In this document: piece after piece, positions 8,660-17,507 of the stretch | Numbering within the stretch: the first letter of the stretch is position 1 | Layout: every line of letters starts with the position of its first letter | The notes under the pieces: generated by a model | What the model was told of the DNA's origin: nothing | Database searches by the model: none | Seen by the model: the letters and a program-made list of their open reading frames with translations, nothing else | Source: Bin55 sp963667455 | Lineage (GTDB): Bacteria; Pseudomonadota; Gammaproteobacteria; Pseudomonadales; Azotimanducaceae | Reading direction: 5' to 3' | Assembly: GCA_963667455.2 (NCBI GenBank) | Contig: CAXXFR010000019.1 | Span: forward strand, 124,001 to 188,000 | Length of the DNA stretch: 64,000 nucleotides | Program-made: the position numbers and the translations under genes

Positions 8660-10660
8660 ATGGTCGAACGGGAGCTAGCAGAGCGTCTGCGCGCACTTCG
8701 CCAAGAAGTCGAGCTGCACGATCATCTTTACTATGTCCTAGACAGTCCACGGATCACCGATTCCGAGTACGACAAGCTCTATGACGAGCTTGTCGGCATC
8801 GAGACTAGTCATCCCGATCTAGTAACCCCCGACTCGCCCACTCAGCGAGTTGGGGGGAAGCCCAGTCAGAAGTTCCAAACCGTCGATCATGCGAGACCCA
8901 TGCTCTCGCTTGAGAAATGCACGGAGTTCGACGAACTTCGTAGTTGGCTTAATCGAAACGAGCAGTTTCTCGATACGTCCATCGATGAATTCGTGTGCGA
9001 GCCCAAGGTCGATGGCGTTGCTGTCAGTCTTCTTTATCAAGACGGCGTTCTCGTAAGAGGTGCCACTCGAGGCGATGGTTCGGTTGGAGAGGACATCTCT
9101 GCCAACGTTCGAACAATTCGCTCCATTCCCCTGCGATTGCGGGGGAGTGACTTCCCGTCGTCGATTGAAATTCGAGGAGAGGTCTACATTCCTCTGGACC
9201 AGTTCAACGCATTCAATCTGAGGGCGATCGAACAGGGTGAGAAGCCGATGGTGAATCCTCGCAATGGAGCTGCTGGAAGTTTGCGCCAGATCGATCCCAA
9301 CGTTTCGGCGAGTCGGCCTCTGACGATGTTTTGCTACTCGATTGGAGCCGCCAGCGAAGATTTTGATCCGAGCACTCATGCCGAGGCTGTTGAAGCAATT
9401 CGCTCATGGGGCTGTCGGGTCAATCCCAAGGTGGAAGTCGTCCAGGGACTGGAGAAGTGCAGCAACTACATCGAGGGAATTCGACAGCAACGAGTCGATC
9501 TTGCATACGAAATCGACGGAGTGGTTATCAAAGTCAATGACTTGGCGTATCAGCGAAATCTTGGAAACATGTCGCGCCGTCCGCGTTGGGCCATTGCGTA
9601 CAAGTATCCGGCCGAGGAAGCCTCGACGACGCTAAATGGCATCGATTTTCAAGTGGGACGAACTGGAGTACTGACGCCGGTCGCTCGGCTAGAACCTGTG
9701 CAGGTTGGCGGGGTCACCGTGTCGAATGCCACCTTGCACAACATCGATGAGATTGAGCGGTTGGATCTGCAGATCGGATCGAAGGTCGTCATTCGACGCG
9801 CTGGAGACATCATTCCCCAGGTCGTCCGGGTCACAGAATCCGGAACTGACGTTGTTGTTCCTCCCGATCAATGTCCCATTTGCGAATCCAAAGTCGTAAG
9901 ACTTGAGGATGAAGTTGCGTTGCGATGTCCGAATGGCCTGCAATGTCCGGCTCAATTGAAGGCTTCAATTGAGCACTTCGCTTCCCGTCCCGGTCTCGAT
10001 ATCACGGGACTCGGAGAAAAGCTGATCAGTCAGCTGGTGGACTTGGAGTTCGTGAAGAACCCGGCTGATCTCTTTCGACTGACGGTTCCTCAGTTGTCTG
10101 AAGTCGAACGGATGGCCGAGAAGTCTGCGGCCAATGTCATTCAATCGATTCAGGAGAGCAAGACAACGACATTTGCTCGCTTCATTCACGCACTTGGCAT
10201 TCGTGGTGTAGGTGAGACCACTGGAATGACTCTCGCGACTCGATTCCAAACATTGCCTGCTCTAATGGACGCAACGCTAGAGACCCTCGAAGATCTTGAA
10301 GATGTTGGACCGATATTGGCGGCCAACATTCGTGCGTTTTTCGATGACGAGCACAACCGTGAAGTTGCACTAGACCTAGTTCAGCAGGGAGTCAGTTGGC
10401 AGATGGAAGAAGTGCCGACGGATCGTCCTTTTGAGGGCGAAACGTGGGTGTTGACTGGCACACTCAACACAATGACTCGTCAGGAGGCGAAGGCCTCGCT
10501 GTTGCGACTAGGCGCGAAGGTGGCAGGTTCAGTCTCGAAGAAGACGACACGCGTTGTGGCTGGCACCGAAGCTGGAAGCAAACTGACGAAAGCCACAGAA
10601 CTCGGTGTGCCTGTTCTTGACGAAAACGAGTTTCTGAAGTTCATCCAAGACAGATCTTAG
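8660..10660 (+). CDS. ligA: NAD+-dependent DNA ligase LigA
   Basis: LigA seals nicks in replication and repair using NAD+. The 666-residue length is normal. The order is an Ia domain with YDxLYDELxxIE-like residues, an adenylation domain with catalytic Lys116 in KVDG, an OB fold, a four-cysteine zinc finger (CPICES... CPNGLQCP near 408-432), HhH repeats (GIRGVGETTG) and a C-terminal BRCT domain (FEGETWVLTGTL). It is the last gene of the smc-zipA-ligA run. Nothing is missing. Confidence 0.98.
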   Translation: MVERELAERLRALRQEVELHDHLYYVLDSPRITDSEYDKLYDELVGIETSHPDLVTPDSPTQRVGGKPSQKFQTVDHARPMLSLEKCTEFDELRSWLNRNEQFLDTSIDEFVCEPKVDGVAVSLLYQDGVLVRGATRGDGSVGEDISANVRTIRSIPLRLRGSDFPSSIEIRGEVYIPLDQFNAFNLRAIEQGEKPMVNPRNGAAGSLRQIDPNVSASRPLTMFCYSIGAASEDFDPSTHAEAVEAIRSWGCRVNPKVEVVQGLEKCSNYIEGIRQQRVDLAYEIDGVVIKVNDLAYQRNLGNMSRRPRWAIAYKYPAEEASTTLNGIDFQVGRTGVLTPVARLEPVQVGGVTVSNATLHNIDEIERLDLQIGSKVVIRRAGDIIPQVVRVTESGTDVVVPPDQCPICESKVVRLEDEVALRCPNGLQCPAQLKASIEHFASRPGLDITGLGEKLISQLVDLEFVKNPADLFRLTVPQLSEVERMAEKSAANVIQSIQESKTTTFARFIHALGIRGVGETTGMTLATRFQTLPALMDATLETLEDLEDVGPILAANIRAFFDDEHNREVALDLVQQGVSWQMEEVPTDRPFEGETWVLTGTLNTMTRQEAKASLLRLGAKVAGSVSKKTTRVVAGTEAGSKLTKATELGVPVLDENEFLKFIQDRS

Positions 10661-10795
10661 GCTGATTAGTGGCTAGCTAGCAATCTTCGTGCCGAAAAAG
10701 GCAATGGGTGCTCCAGGGACTCGATCTCGATCCCTCTAAGGGCAACCATCCTGGATCCAATCTCTTTCTCGATGCGCTGTTACTTGGCGAAATCG

Positions 10796-11071
10796 TCATG
10801 AAGGAGGCAGCTGATTGATGTATTTCATAAACAGTATGAACGCTAGTAAGAACGCCATAAGAGCTAGGAACACCCAATTCCAGCGGTTTCGCAATTCAAG
10901 CTTCAAGACCTCTCTCCAACTGAGATTCTCGTACTTTCGAGCTTGGTATTCCAACCACTCTCTCATATTGCGATACTTGGGCTTTTCCTCCAAGGGCGAA
11001 TTGGGGGCTTTGTACGGATTCTCTTCTTGCAACTCTGTCCCATCCCTTGAAGGGCTCTGTTTCTCTTGCAT
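10796..11071 (-). CDS. Small single-pass membrane protein with NPYKAP motif
   Basis: This 91-residue protein has a polar N-terminus containing ENPYKAPNSP (residues 17-26), an amphipathic basic middle, and one C-terminal membrane segment (WVFLALMAFLLAFILFM, about 69-85), suggesting a tail-anchored inner-membrane protein. The NPYxAP motif also precedes the first membrane segment of two RDD proteins in this window. It is convergent with ligA. No family is recognised. Composition and the clean helix support a real gene. Confidence 0.6.
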   Translation of the reverse strand: MQEKQSPSRDGTELQEENPYKAPNSPLEEKPKYRNMREWLEYQARKYENLSWREVLKLELRNRWNWVFLALMAFLLAFILFMKYINQLPPS

Positions 11072-11222
11072 TGGGTTGGTTGTTCAGACATGTCAATCAT
11101 AGCGATTGAGATCTCGTCGGACGTATCACGTTGAGTCCGTTCAATCTGAAATCAGACCGTTCTCGCACATCCTGCGTTTATCATTTTCAACTCTACTTTA
11201 ACCGACTAGTTGAGAGATTGGA

Positions 11223-12266
11223 ATGCAGTTGCAGTTTTCCCGAGATGAATTGTTGAGCGACGTCGACTACGTGAAGAGAAACGAAGTCGAAGGTCGCCGA
11301 ATGCACGGGGGATTTGATCGTCACGGCACCTATGTGCCACCGCGTTCCAACGGACGCGCAGTTGCCATTGCGAATTGGACCTCTGCTTTGAGAGATCGAG
11401 GTGGGGATCTCCTTGAAGCTGATTCGAGCTTGCTCGTTGGGCCCCGCATGCCCAACGTAGAGCAGCAACGATTGCTAATTCGAGAAGGGATGTCTCGGGT
11501 CTTCTGGAATGGTTTGACAATCACAGGCAAGATCGAAGGTCGTGGTCGGATGCTTGCCACCATGCCGATTCCCAATATGCAGAACTATTTTGTCGAAGAC
11601 ATATCCGACATGGCGATCGCTCACTTGGATAAGGGGCTCATGTGGGCTCACGGAATCGACGAAGGTGGAGAGCCGGAGAAAGGCATCGGCGGGCACGACG
11701 TGATGTGGTTTGTCGCGCGTGACTTGGTGTTGGGAAAAGATGCTTGGCCGGATGCCGAACCTCCTGAAAGAATCGCTCGACAGGATTCGCCCGAACGACG
11801 TATGCCGCAAATTGCTGTCGAGATGGAAATGCTGCTGTCTTTCTTGATGAATCTTTTGCTGATTGAATTTAGAGCTGAAATCGGCTTTGCAGCGACCCAG
11901 GAAACACTGCGCACTCCAGGATTGTTTCCAGATCGAACTGAGAAGGCCGAGTTGGCAGCGGAAATCGTCGAACGGATCCGAACGGACGAGAAAATTCACG
12001 TCGAATCGCTTCGTCTCTATCTCGGTGAGATCGCCTCGCTCCACATTCGGACGGTCGACGGCGGTTCGGTCTTGGGTACGGAACTCATTCAACCGTTCTG
12101 GGACGACCTAGTAACTTGGGCAACAGTCGGTCAGCCGGTATTGGCAGCTCGCCAAACCTACGATGCGATATGCGACCTCATTGAGGAACTTCCCGAAGGA
12201 AAGCGAGTTCAACAGGAATTCGACGAACTGACGGACCACGGAGTATTCGAAGAGGAAGCTGCGTAG
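11223..12266 (+). CDS. Hypothetical protein, possible ferritin-like helical domain
   Basis: This 347-residue soluble protein is not recognised. The central and C-terminal parts are helical, with carboxylate and histidine patterns (EMEMLL, LLIEFRAE, then DEKIHVESLRLYLGE around residues 200-275) of the type seen in ferritin-like di-iron proteins. The N-terminal part contains MHGGFDRHGTYVPPR, which could also supply ligands. It starts at ATG 11223 after a gap of about 150 bases from the divergent small membrane protein and runs convergent with the crotonase gene. The di-iron idea is inference from spacing only. Confidence 0.75.
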   Translation: MQLQFSRDELLSDVDYVKRNEVEGRRMHGGFDRHGTYVPPRSNGRAVAIANWTSALRDRGGDLLEADSSLLVGPRMPNVEQQRLLIREGMSRVFWNGLTITGKIEGRGRMLATMPIPNMQNYFVEDISDMAIAHLDKGLMWAHGIDEGGEPEKGIGGHDVMWFVARDLVLGKDAWPDAEPPERIARQDSPERRMPQIAVEMEMLLSFLMNLLLIEFRAEIGFAATQETLRTPGLFPDRTEKAELAAEIVERIRTDEKIHVESLRLYLGEIASLHIRTVDGGSVLGTELIQPFWDDLVTWATVGQPVLAARQTYDAICDLIEELPEGKRVQQEFDELTDHGVFEEEAA

Positions 12267-12322
12267 TCGAATCTTTCGACTCGTTCCGATGCTACTGGGC
12301 CCAGTCGCTGACTGAACCCGAG

Positions 12323-13159
12323 TCAGTCGCTGACGTCGACTCGAGTGAATCGCGGATCACGTCGCTCGACAAACGACTGAACGCCTTCCTTAAAGTCATC
12401 TCTGGCTAGACTCTCGTCCATCCAAACAGTCGACTCTTGCATCGCCGGCCCGAGCTGCTGATTGAGGTGTCGAAAAACCTGTTTCTTCATCGTCATTATC
12501 GAATTGGGTGCACAGTTCTTGTTCAATTCCTTGAGAAACTGAACGGCGTCGGCGACGCATTCTCCCGGCTCACTCAATCGGTTTGCAAAACCAATTCTGA
12601 ACGCTTCTTCCCCATCAAACTTGCGCGACGTCCAGAACAAATCGAGAGCGTTCGCGGGTCCGATGAGACGAGGCAGCATCCAGCTAGTGCCGTGTTCCGC
12701 AATGAGCCCTCGCTGCGCAAACGATGTCGTGAGACGGGCATTCCGATCAACAAATCGCAGATCCATAAACGTTGCGTAGCTGAATCCTAGTCCTGCACAG
12801 GCTCCGTTGATTGCTGCGATCAACGGTTTGCGTAGCCCGAGAAAGTACGTTGGTCCCAGTTTGAAATTTGGGTCGTCGTCTGGATTTCCAGGGTTGGCGT
12901 TCAAGTGTTCGTATCCCTGTCCGAGACGACGGCCGGCTTCGGACATCTTGCCGAGGGCGTTCATGTCCACTCCCGAACAAAAGCCGCGTCCAGCGCCGGT
13001 CAATACTGTCCCGATCACGTCTGGGTCCCTTTCCGATTCATCGAGAGCGTGCCGAATCTCAGCCTGCGTGAGATCCGTCAGTGCGTTGAGCGTCTCCGGT
13101 CGATTCATCGTGAGAATGGCCACCGGGCCGTCGATTTCGTACAGGATTTCGTCGTACAT
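12323..13159 (-). CDS. Enoyl-CoA hydratase/isomerase (crotonase) family protein
   Basis: The 278-residue crotonase fold is shown by AILTMNRPETLNALT, GAGRGFCSGVDM (oxyanion-hole region) and AAINGACAGLGF. Members hydrate or isomerise enoyl-CoA in beta-oxidation and related routes. The usual first catalytic glutamate region reads TSFAQRGLIAEHGTSW, so the standard Glu pair is altered; this sub-family may have another specificity. An 11-base direct repeat, CAGTCGCTGAC (12302 and 12324), lies at its 3' end. It sits near an acyl-CoA dehydrogenase and a P450, consistent with fatty-acyl metabolism. Exact substrate unknown. Confidence 0.85.
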   Translation of the reverse strand: MYDEILYEIDGPVAILTMNRPETLNALTDLTQAEIRHALDESERDPDVIGTVLTGAGRGFCSGVDMNALGKMSEAGRRLGQGYEHLNANPGNPDDDPNFKLGPTYFLGLRKPLIAAINGACAGLGFSYATFMDLRFVDRNARLTTSFAQRGLIAEHGTSWMLPRLIGPANALDLFWTSRKFDGEEAFRIGFANRLSEPGECVADAVQFLKELNKNCAPNSIMTMKKQVFRHLNQQLGPAMQESTVWMDESLARDDFKEGVQSFVERRDPRFTRVDVSD

Positions 13160-13237
13160 TCGCAGATCTCGGATCGAATTGGAGAGAAAAGCATAACCGC
13201 ACAGTTACTATCTCGTTATTGAGGTCGTTGCTAGTAC

Positions 13238-13978
13238 ATGTTCAACGTTAGAGGGCTTCTCGTCGCGATGCTCTTCGTCGTCGCTGGAGGCTGCTGGTTG
13301 GTCTACGACTTTGAATTGGGACGAAACTCGGCTCAGTTCCACTTTGACACGAAATGGCAAGACGAGCCAGCTACGCTCGTCCGCTTCAATCGCATTTATG
13401 AGCATGTCGAGTCGCACTCGACTGAAGCCAAACTACAAGACTCATTCGTCGAACTCGCTGAGATGTTCCGCGGAGTGCCGGTCAGCATCAATGTCTCAGA
13501 TTCAGTCGGCCAATCCTTGCCTACTGACAGTAAATGGAACAGTATCCAGCTGGCTCATTTCACGCTGGGAAGCGATATCGCAAAACTCGATGTGAGTGCC
13601 CAACTTCGATCCCATGCGTGGCAGTTGTCTTCGGTCATCGGTGCTTCGGTGTCTGTTGTCTGTAGCGGAGACCTGATTGTCAATCCACAACAGAAGAACA
13701 TGCTTGTGTTCTTGGAACTCTCCGATCTCACAAGACTTCCTCACATCTCCGAGGTTCTAAGCAACTTAGGAGGAAGAGAAGGCAAGCTGTTGGACTTGAG
13801 GCATGCTGTGACCATTCGTGGGAAGAGACACTTCAATCCAAACTTGGTAGCCAACATTGGCTTTGAGACTGAAGACAGCATCGTGCAATGGGCGAAGTCG
13901 GTAGCTACGCTGTCTCGGCTTGCATTGCTGGATCAAGACCTGAACAAGATCGAGTTCTTCCCACTACGATTGAACTGA
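13238..13978 (+). CDS. Hypothetical membrane-anchored or exported protein
   Basis: The 246-residue product begins MFNVRGLLVAMLFVVAGGCWLVYDF, a signal anchor or signal peptide; the Cys is preceded by AGG and is a poor lipobox. The remainder is a soluble beta-rich domain facing the periplasm by prediction. It diverges from the crotonase gene with about 80 bases between. No family is recognised. Confidence 0.65.
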   Translation: MFNVRGLLVAMLFVVAGGCWLVYDFELGRNSAQFHFDTKWQDEPATLVRFNRIYEHVESHSTEAKLQDSFVELAEMFRGVPVSINVSDSVGQSLPTDSKWNSIQLAHFTLGSDIAKLDVSAQLRSHAWQLSSVIGASVSVVCSGDLIVNPQQKNMLVFLELSDLTRLPHISEVLSNLGGREGKLLDLRHAVTIRGKRHFNPNLVANIGFETEDSIVQWAKSVATLSRLALLDQDLNKIEFFPLRLN

Positions 13979-14229
13979 TAAGAAGACAGGGTTTCTCGTA
14001 TATTCCGGTAACAGCCGCGCTCGACTTTCAAGTCCCATTGAAACGAACCGAAACAGTTAAAATCCATTTTGGAGGGCTGAATAAGCCCGTATAGCTCTCG
14101 GAGTGAATCCACCTCCCGATTAGGTGGTTGGGATGTCAAAATGACCTTCAAGACTGCGGGATCCGGTGGAGTTCTCCGAGTGCTTGAAATATCGAAGGAG
14201 GCTGCTCGCAACGAGGCAGAAAACCAGAC

Positions 14230-15375
14230 ATGCCGATGATTCTCAATGAAGATCAAACCATTCTTCGCGATACAGCATTGGAGTTTTGTACGGAAAAAAC
14301 GCCGATTTCTCAGTTGAGAAAACTGCGCGACGAGAACAGTGAAGACGGCTTTGATCGAGACACTTGGAAAGCCATGGTTGACCTCGGTTGGGCAGGAATT
14401 CCGTTCCCAGAAGAGCACGGGGGAATGGCATTCGGCTACAAGGGTTTGGGTGTTGTCACCGAGCAGATGGGAAGAACGCTTGCCGCTAGTCCTCTCTACG
14501 CGACAGTCTGGGTATGCGGAACAGCAGTCAACATCGGGGGAACCACTGATCAGAAGAACGAATTGATCGGTCAAATCTCCGCCGGAGACCTGCTCATGGC
14601 TCTGGCATTGGAAGAATCACACAAACACAACCCCTACGGTGTAGCCACGACCGCAACTCAGAATGGCAGTGGCTTCAAGATATCGGGAAAGAAGACGTTC
14701 GTATTAGACGGCCATGTTGCGGACAAATTGATCGTTGTCGCGCGGACTAGTGGAAGTGCGGGAGATCGAGATGGCTTGACACTCTTCGTAGTTGACCGCC
14801 AAGCAGACGGAGTTTCAGTCACACGAACCAACATGGTTGACAGTCGTAATGCGGCGAACATTGAGTTTTCAGATGCATCGGTTGGTTCGGACGCAGTCTT
14901 GGGCCAAGTTGACGGCGGTGCGGACGTCTTGGATCGAACCCTTGACATTGCGAGAATTGGACTCTCGTCGGAAATGTTGGGGTCGGCTCAGGAATGCTTT
15001 GATCGAACAGTTCAATACTTGAAGGACCGCGTCCAATTCGGTGTTCCCATCGGTTCGTTTCAAGCCCTCAAGCACCGAGCTGCGAACATGTTTTGCGACG
15101 TCGAGCTCTCGAAATCCGTTGTGCTGGAGTCGTTAACCGCTTTGGACGAGGATCGAGATGCCGACGAAGTTGCCGTATTGGCAAGTCTCGCCAAAGCCAA
15201 AGTGGGCGAAATGTTCCACACGGTTTCGCGGGAAGGAATTCAGATGCACGGAGGAATCGGAATGACCGACGAATTCGACATCGGATTCTTCATCAAGAGA
15301 GCCGCAGTCACTGAACAAACGTTTGGCGACATGTATTTCCATCGTAATCGTTATGGCGAGCTGCAGGGCTATTGA
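14230..15375 (+). CDS. Acyl-CoA dehydrogenase family protein
   Basis: This 381-residue flavoprotein has the acyl-CoA dehydrogenase architecture: a helical N-terminus (FPEEHGGMAFGY near 55-70), a beta domain (GFKISGKKTFVLDG) and a helical C-terminus with FGVPIGSFQALKHR and QMHGGIGMTDEFD. In the usual catalytic-base position (IYEGTSEIQ in typical members) it reads QTFGDMYFHR, so the standard glutamate is absent. That occurs in heteromeric steroid-type subunits and in divergent members. It precedes the CYP153-like gene by 60 bases on the same strand, suggesting co-transcription. Substrate undetermined. Confidence 0.88.
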   Translation: MPMILNEDQTILRDTALEFCTEKTPISQLRKLRDENSEDGFDRDTWKAMVDLGWAGIPFPEEHGGMAFGYKGLGVVTEQMGRTLAASPLYATVWVCGTAVNIGGTTDQKNELIGQISAGDLLMALALEESHKHNPYGVATTATQNGSGFKISGKKTFVLDGHVADKLIVVARTSGSAGDRDGLTLFVVDRQADGVSVTRTNMVDSRNAANIEFSDASVGSDAVLGQVDGGADVLDRTLDIARIGLSSEMLGSAQECFDRTVQYLKDRVQFGVPIGSFQALKHRAANMFCDVELSKSVVLESLTALDEDRDADEVAVLASLAKAKVGEMFHTVSREGIQMHGGIGMTDEFDIGFFIKRAAVTEQTFGDMYFHRNRYGELQGY

Positions 15376-15435
15376 TTCCCCAACTCAAGATCCACCTGGA
15401 GTGATGCCTTCAACTGAAATTGGTACCAATTTGCC

Positions 15436-16788
15436 ATGAGTGATTCAGCAACCGAAGTGTGGAGTGAGAGCGCTACCATCCAAGAGCGCTTTGCTCTCAA
15501 GAACGAGGATGTTCTAAGCCAGTACACAATCGATCCGTATCGCCGAGACGTTGACGACATTCCCATCGACGAGCTGGATCCCACCCATCCGAGTCTGTTT
15601 GAAGCCGACACGATGTGGCCTTACTTCGAACGTCTAAGAAATGAAGATCCCGTTCACAAGGTTCGGGACACGATGTTCGGTACGTATTGGTGCGTAACCA
15701 AGTACCAAGATATCGTCGAGATGGAGAGGAATGTCGATGTCTTTTCTTCCGAACAACGGTATGGGGGCATTCAGATAGGAGGCCAGCCATACGACACCGA
15801 CGCGCCGGACGCACAGTTCAACCTTCCGATGTTCATCATGATGGATCCGCCGAAACACACTGAACAGAGAAGCGTTGTTCAGCCCATGTTTCTGCAGCGA
15901 CCACTGCAAAGCTTGAAACCGATGATTGGCGACCGCGTCTGTGCAATCCTCGATTCGTTGCCAATCGATGAGGAATTCGATTGGGTCTCGAACGTGTCCA
16001 TTGAATTGACCGCACAAATGCTGGCTACGTTGCTGGATGTTCCTCAAGAAGACCGAATGAAACTCATTCATTGGTCCGATACGGTTCAGAATGCGTCGAA
16101 CCCAGTGGTTTTCGATTCGATTGAGGAAGCGTTTCGAGAGTTGTGGACTTGCCACGCCTATTTCTCGGAAATCTGGGAAGAAAGGAAGCGGGAGAAGAAA
16201 CCTGAGAACAACCTGATTTCGATGCTGGCCCACGGTGAAGCTACCAGGGACATGAAGCCGAACGAGTTACTGGGCAATCTTCTGTTGCTGATAGTCGCAG
16301 GCAACGACACAACTCGCAATTCGATCAGCGGAGGGGTTCAATTCTTCGATCGCTATCCGTCTGAACGGGAGAAACTTGCAGAGAATCCCGACTTGGTCGC
16401 CAACGCAATCTCGGAGATCATCCGATTTCAGTCTCCTGTGGCACACATGGCCAGAACCGCTCTTTCGGATTACGAGCTCAACGGAAAGTCAATCAAGGCG
16501 GGAGACCGGCTGGCTATGTGGTACATCTCGGGCAATCGGGACGACGAAGCCATTCCGGATGCCAATTCTTTTCAGATTGATCGCGATTCAGCCAGAAACC
16601 ATCTGGGGTTCGGATTCGGAATACATCGATGTCTTGGATACAGATTGGCTGAGATGCAGTTGCAAATTCTGTGGGAGGAAATCGGTAAGAGATTCGAACG
16701 CATCGAGGTAGTTGGCGAGCCCAAGTACGGGTTCACGAACTTTCTGCACGCCGTTCGAGAATTGCCGGTCAGACTGCACGTCCACTAG
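15436..16788 (+). CDS. Cytochrome P450, CYP153-like (terminal alkane/fatty-acid hydroxylase)
   Basis: The 450 residues carry all P450 signatures: the I-helix AGNDTTR (288-294), ExxR (Glu327-Arg330) and the haem loop FGFGIHRCLGYR with thiolate Cys399. Long segments such as MFIMMDPPKHTEQR, EFDWVSNVSIELT, LLLIVAGNDTTRNS and RLAEMQLQILWEEI resemble CYP153 enzymes, soluble P450s that hydroxylate the terminal carbon of alkanes and fatty acids. These need a ferredoxin and a reductase, neither of which is nearby. It follows the acyl-CoA dehydrogenase and precedes the haloalkane dehalogenase. Family call is strong; substrate is inferred. Confidence 0.9.
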   Translation: MSDSATEVWSESATIQERFALKNEDVLSQYTIDPYRRDVDDIPIDELDPTHPSLFEADTMWPYFERLRNEDPVHKVRDTMFGTYWCVTKYQDIVEMERNVDVFSSEQRYGGIQIGGQPYDTDAPDAQFNLPMFIMMDPPKHTEQRSVVQPMFLQRPLQSLKPMIGDRVCAILDSLPIDEEFDWVSNVSIELTAQMLATLLDVPQEDRMKLIHWSDTVQNASNPVVFDSIEEAFRELWTCHAYFSEIWEERKREKKPENNLISMLAHGEATRDMKPNELLGNLLLLIVAGNDTTRNSISGGVQFFDRYPSEREKLAENPDLVANAISEIIRFQSPVAHMARTALSDYELNGKSIKAGDRLAMWYISGNRDDEAIPDANSFQIDRDSARNHLGFGFGIHRCLGYRLAEMQLQILWEEIGKRFERIEVVGEPKYGFTNFLHAVRELPVRLHVH

Positions 16789-16824
16789 ACAACGTAAGCC
16801 CCCGGAATATGGGCTCGAGGGTTC

Positions 16825-17412
16825 TTACTTCAGCAAACGCGTTGCAAACGGCTTGGTGTAGTGCGTCAGAGTTGCACGCTCCCTAAAATTCGCTCTAGCC
16901 TCCTCGGGAGGCTGACGCGAGATCTGCCACGAATTGAGCCCGTCGTACCACGTAACGAGAAGCATCAAGCCCTGTTCCGTCGATCGATTTGACTCGCAGA
17001 AGAGTGCTTGCGGAACGGCTTGGTACTGGTCCGATTTCTCAAAGTACTTCCACGCATCGGCTGACAGCTGTGCGATTCGATCTACGTTCTTGTTCTCGAC
17101 TCCGAAGAACCGAAACACATACAACCCGTCACGTTTAACTGGACTGTCATTGGTTGGACGAGCTGTCGGCTCGAGCTCGATGGTCCTTACAGCCGAAACA
17201 TCGTCAAGGTTGCTCAATGTGGAATGAACATTGGAGTTCTCGCCCGTACAGACGAGGAAGAACTCATCGGACCCCAGACCAAAAAGACCAAAGAACGCGC
17301 CCCATCGCTTGGCCGAACCCAAGAGCGCATCGTCATCTTTGGAAATCTGCTGATAGACGGGCTGAAACGTCCCGGTTGTCTTGATGTGGTGAAAAGTGAA
17401 GGGCATGGACAA
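16825..17412 (-). CDS. Hypothetical protein, possible dimeric alpha/beta-barrel (NIPSNAP-like)
   Basis: This 195-residue protein contains two repeats with a YVFRFFGV-type strand and a W-Y/E helix, which suggests two ferredoxin-like halves as in NIPSNAP or ABM proteins. No catalytic motif is visible. It is the only minus-strand gene between the P450 and the dehalogenase. The region between it and the P450 contains a weak inverted repeat (GTAAG...CTTAC, 16794-16828). The fold is inference from pattern only. Confidence 0.65.
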   Translation of the reverse strand: MSMPFTFHHIKTTGTFQPVYQQISKDDDALLGSAKRWGAFFGLFGLGSDEFFLVCTGENSNVHSTLSNLDDVSAVRTIELEPTARPTNDSPVKRDGLYVFRFFGVENKNVDRIAQLSADAWKYFEKSDQYQAVPQALFCESNRSTEQGLMLLVTWYDGLNSWQISRQPPEEARANFRERATLTHYTKPFATRLLK

Positions 17413-17507
17413 GCATTCTCGAACCAGTTATGGCAAGTGTAACTGTCCGACCGACACGACAACGTCTCTAAAATCTCGCAGACGGCAATGAATGGTTCGG
17501 ACAGCAG

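Noticed and set aside
8819..9379. 186-codon minus-strand frame inside ligA
   Set aside because: Lies within the adenylation domain of a complete ligA; low-complexity shadow product.
10661..10795. Palindromic stretch AGGGACTCGATCTCGATCCCT-like between ligA and the small membrane gene
   Set aside because: Only five terminal bases pair; the central part does not, so no hairpin is claimed.
12302..12334. Direct repeat CAGTCGCTGAC, two copies 22 bases apart
   Set aside because: The second copy is inside the 3' end of the crotonase gene; only two copies exist, so it is not an array, and a terminator role is not clear.
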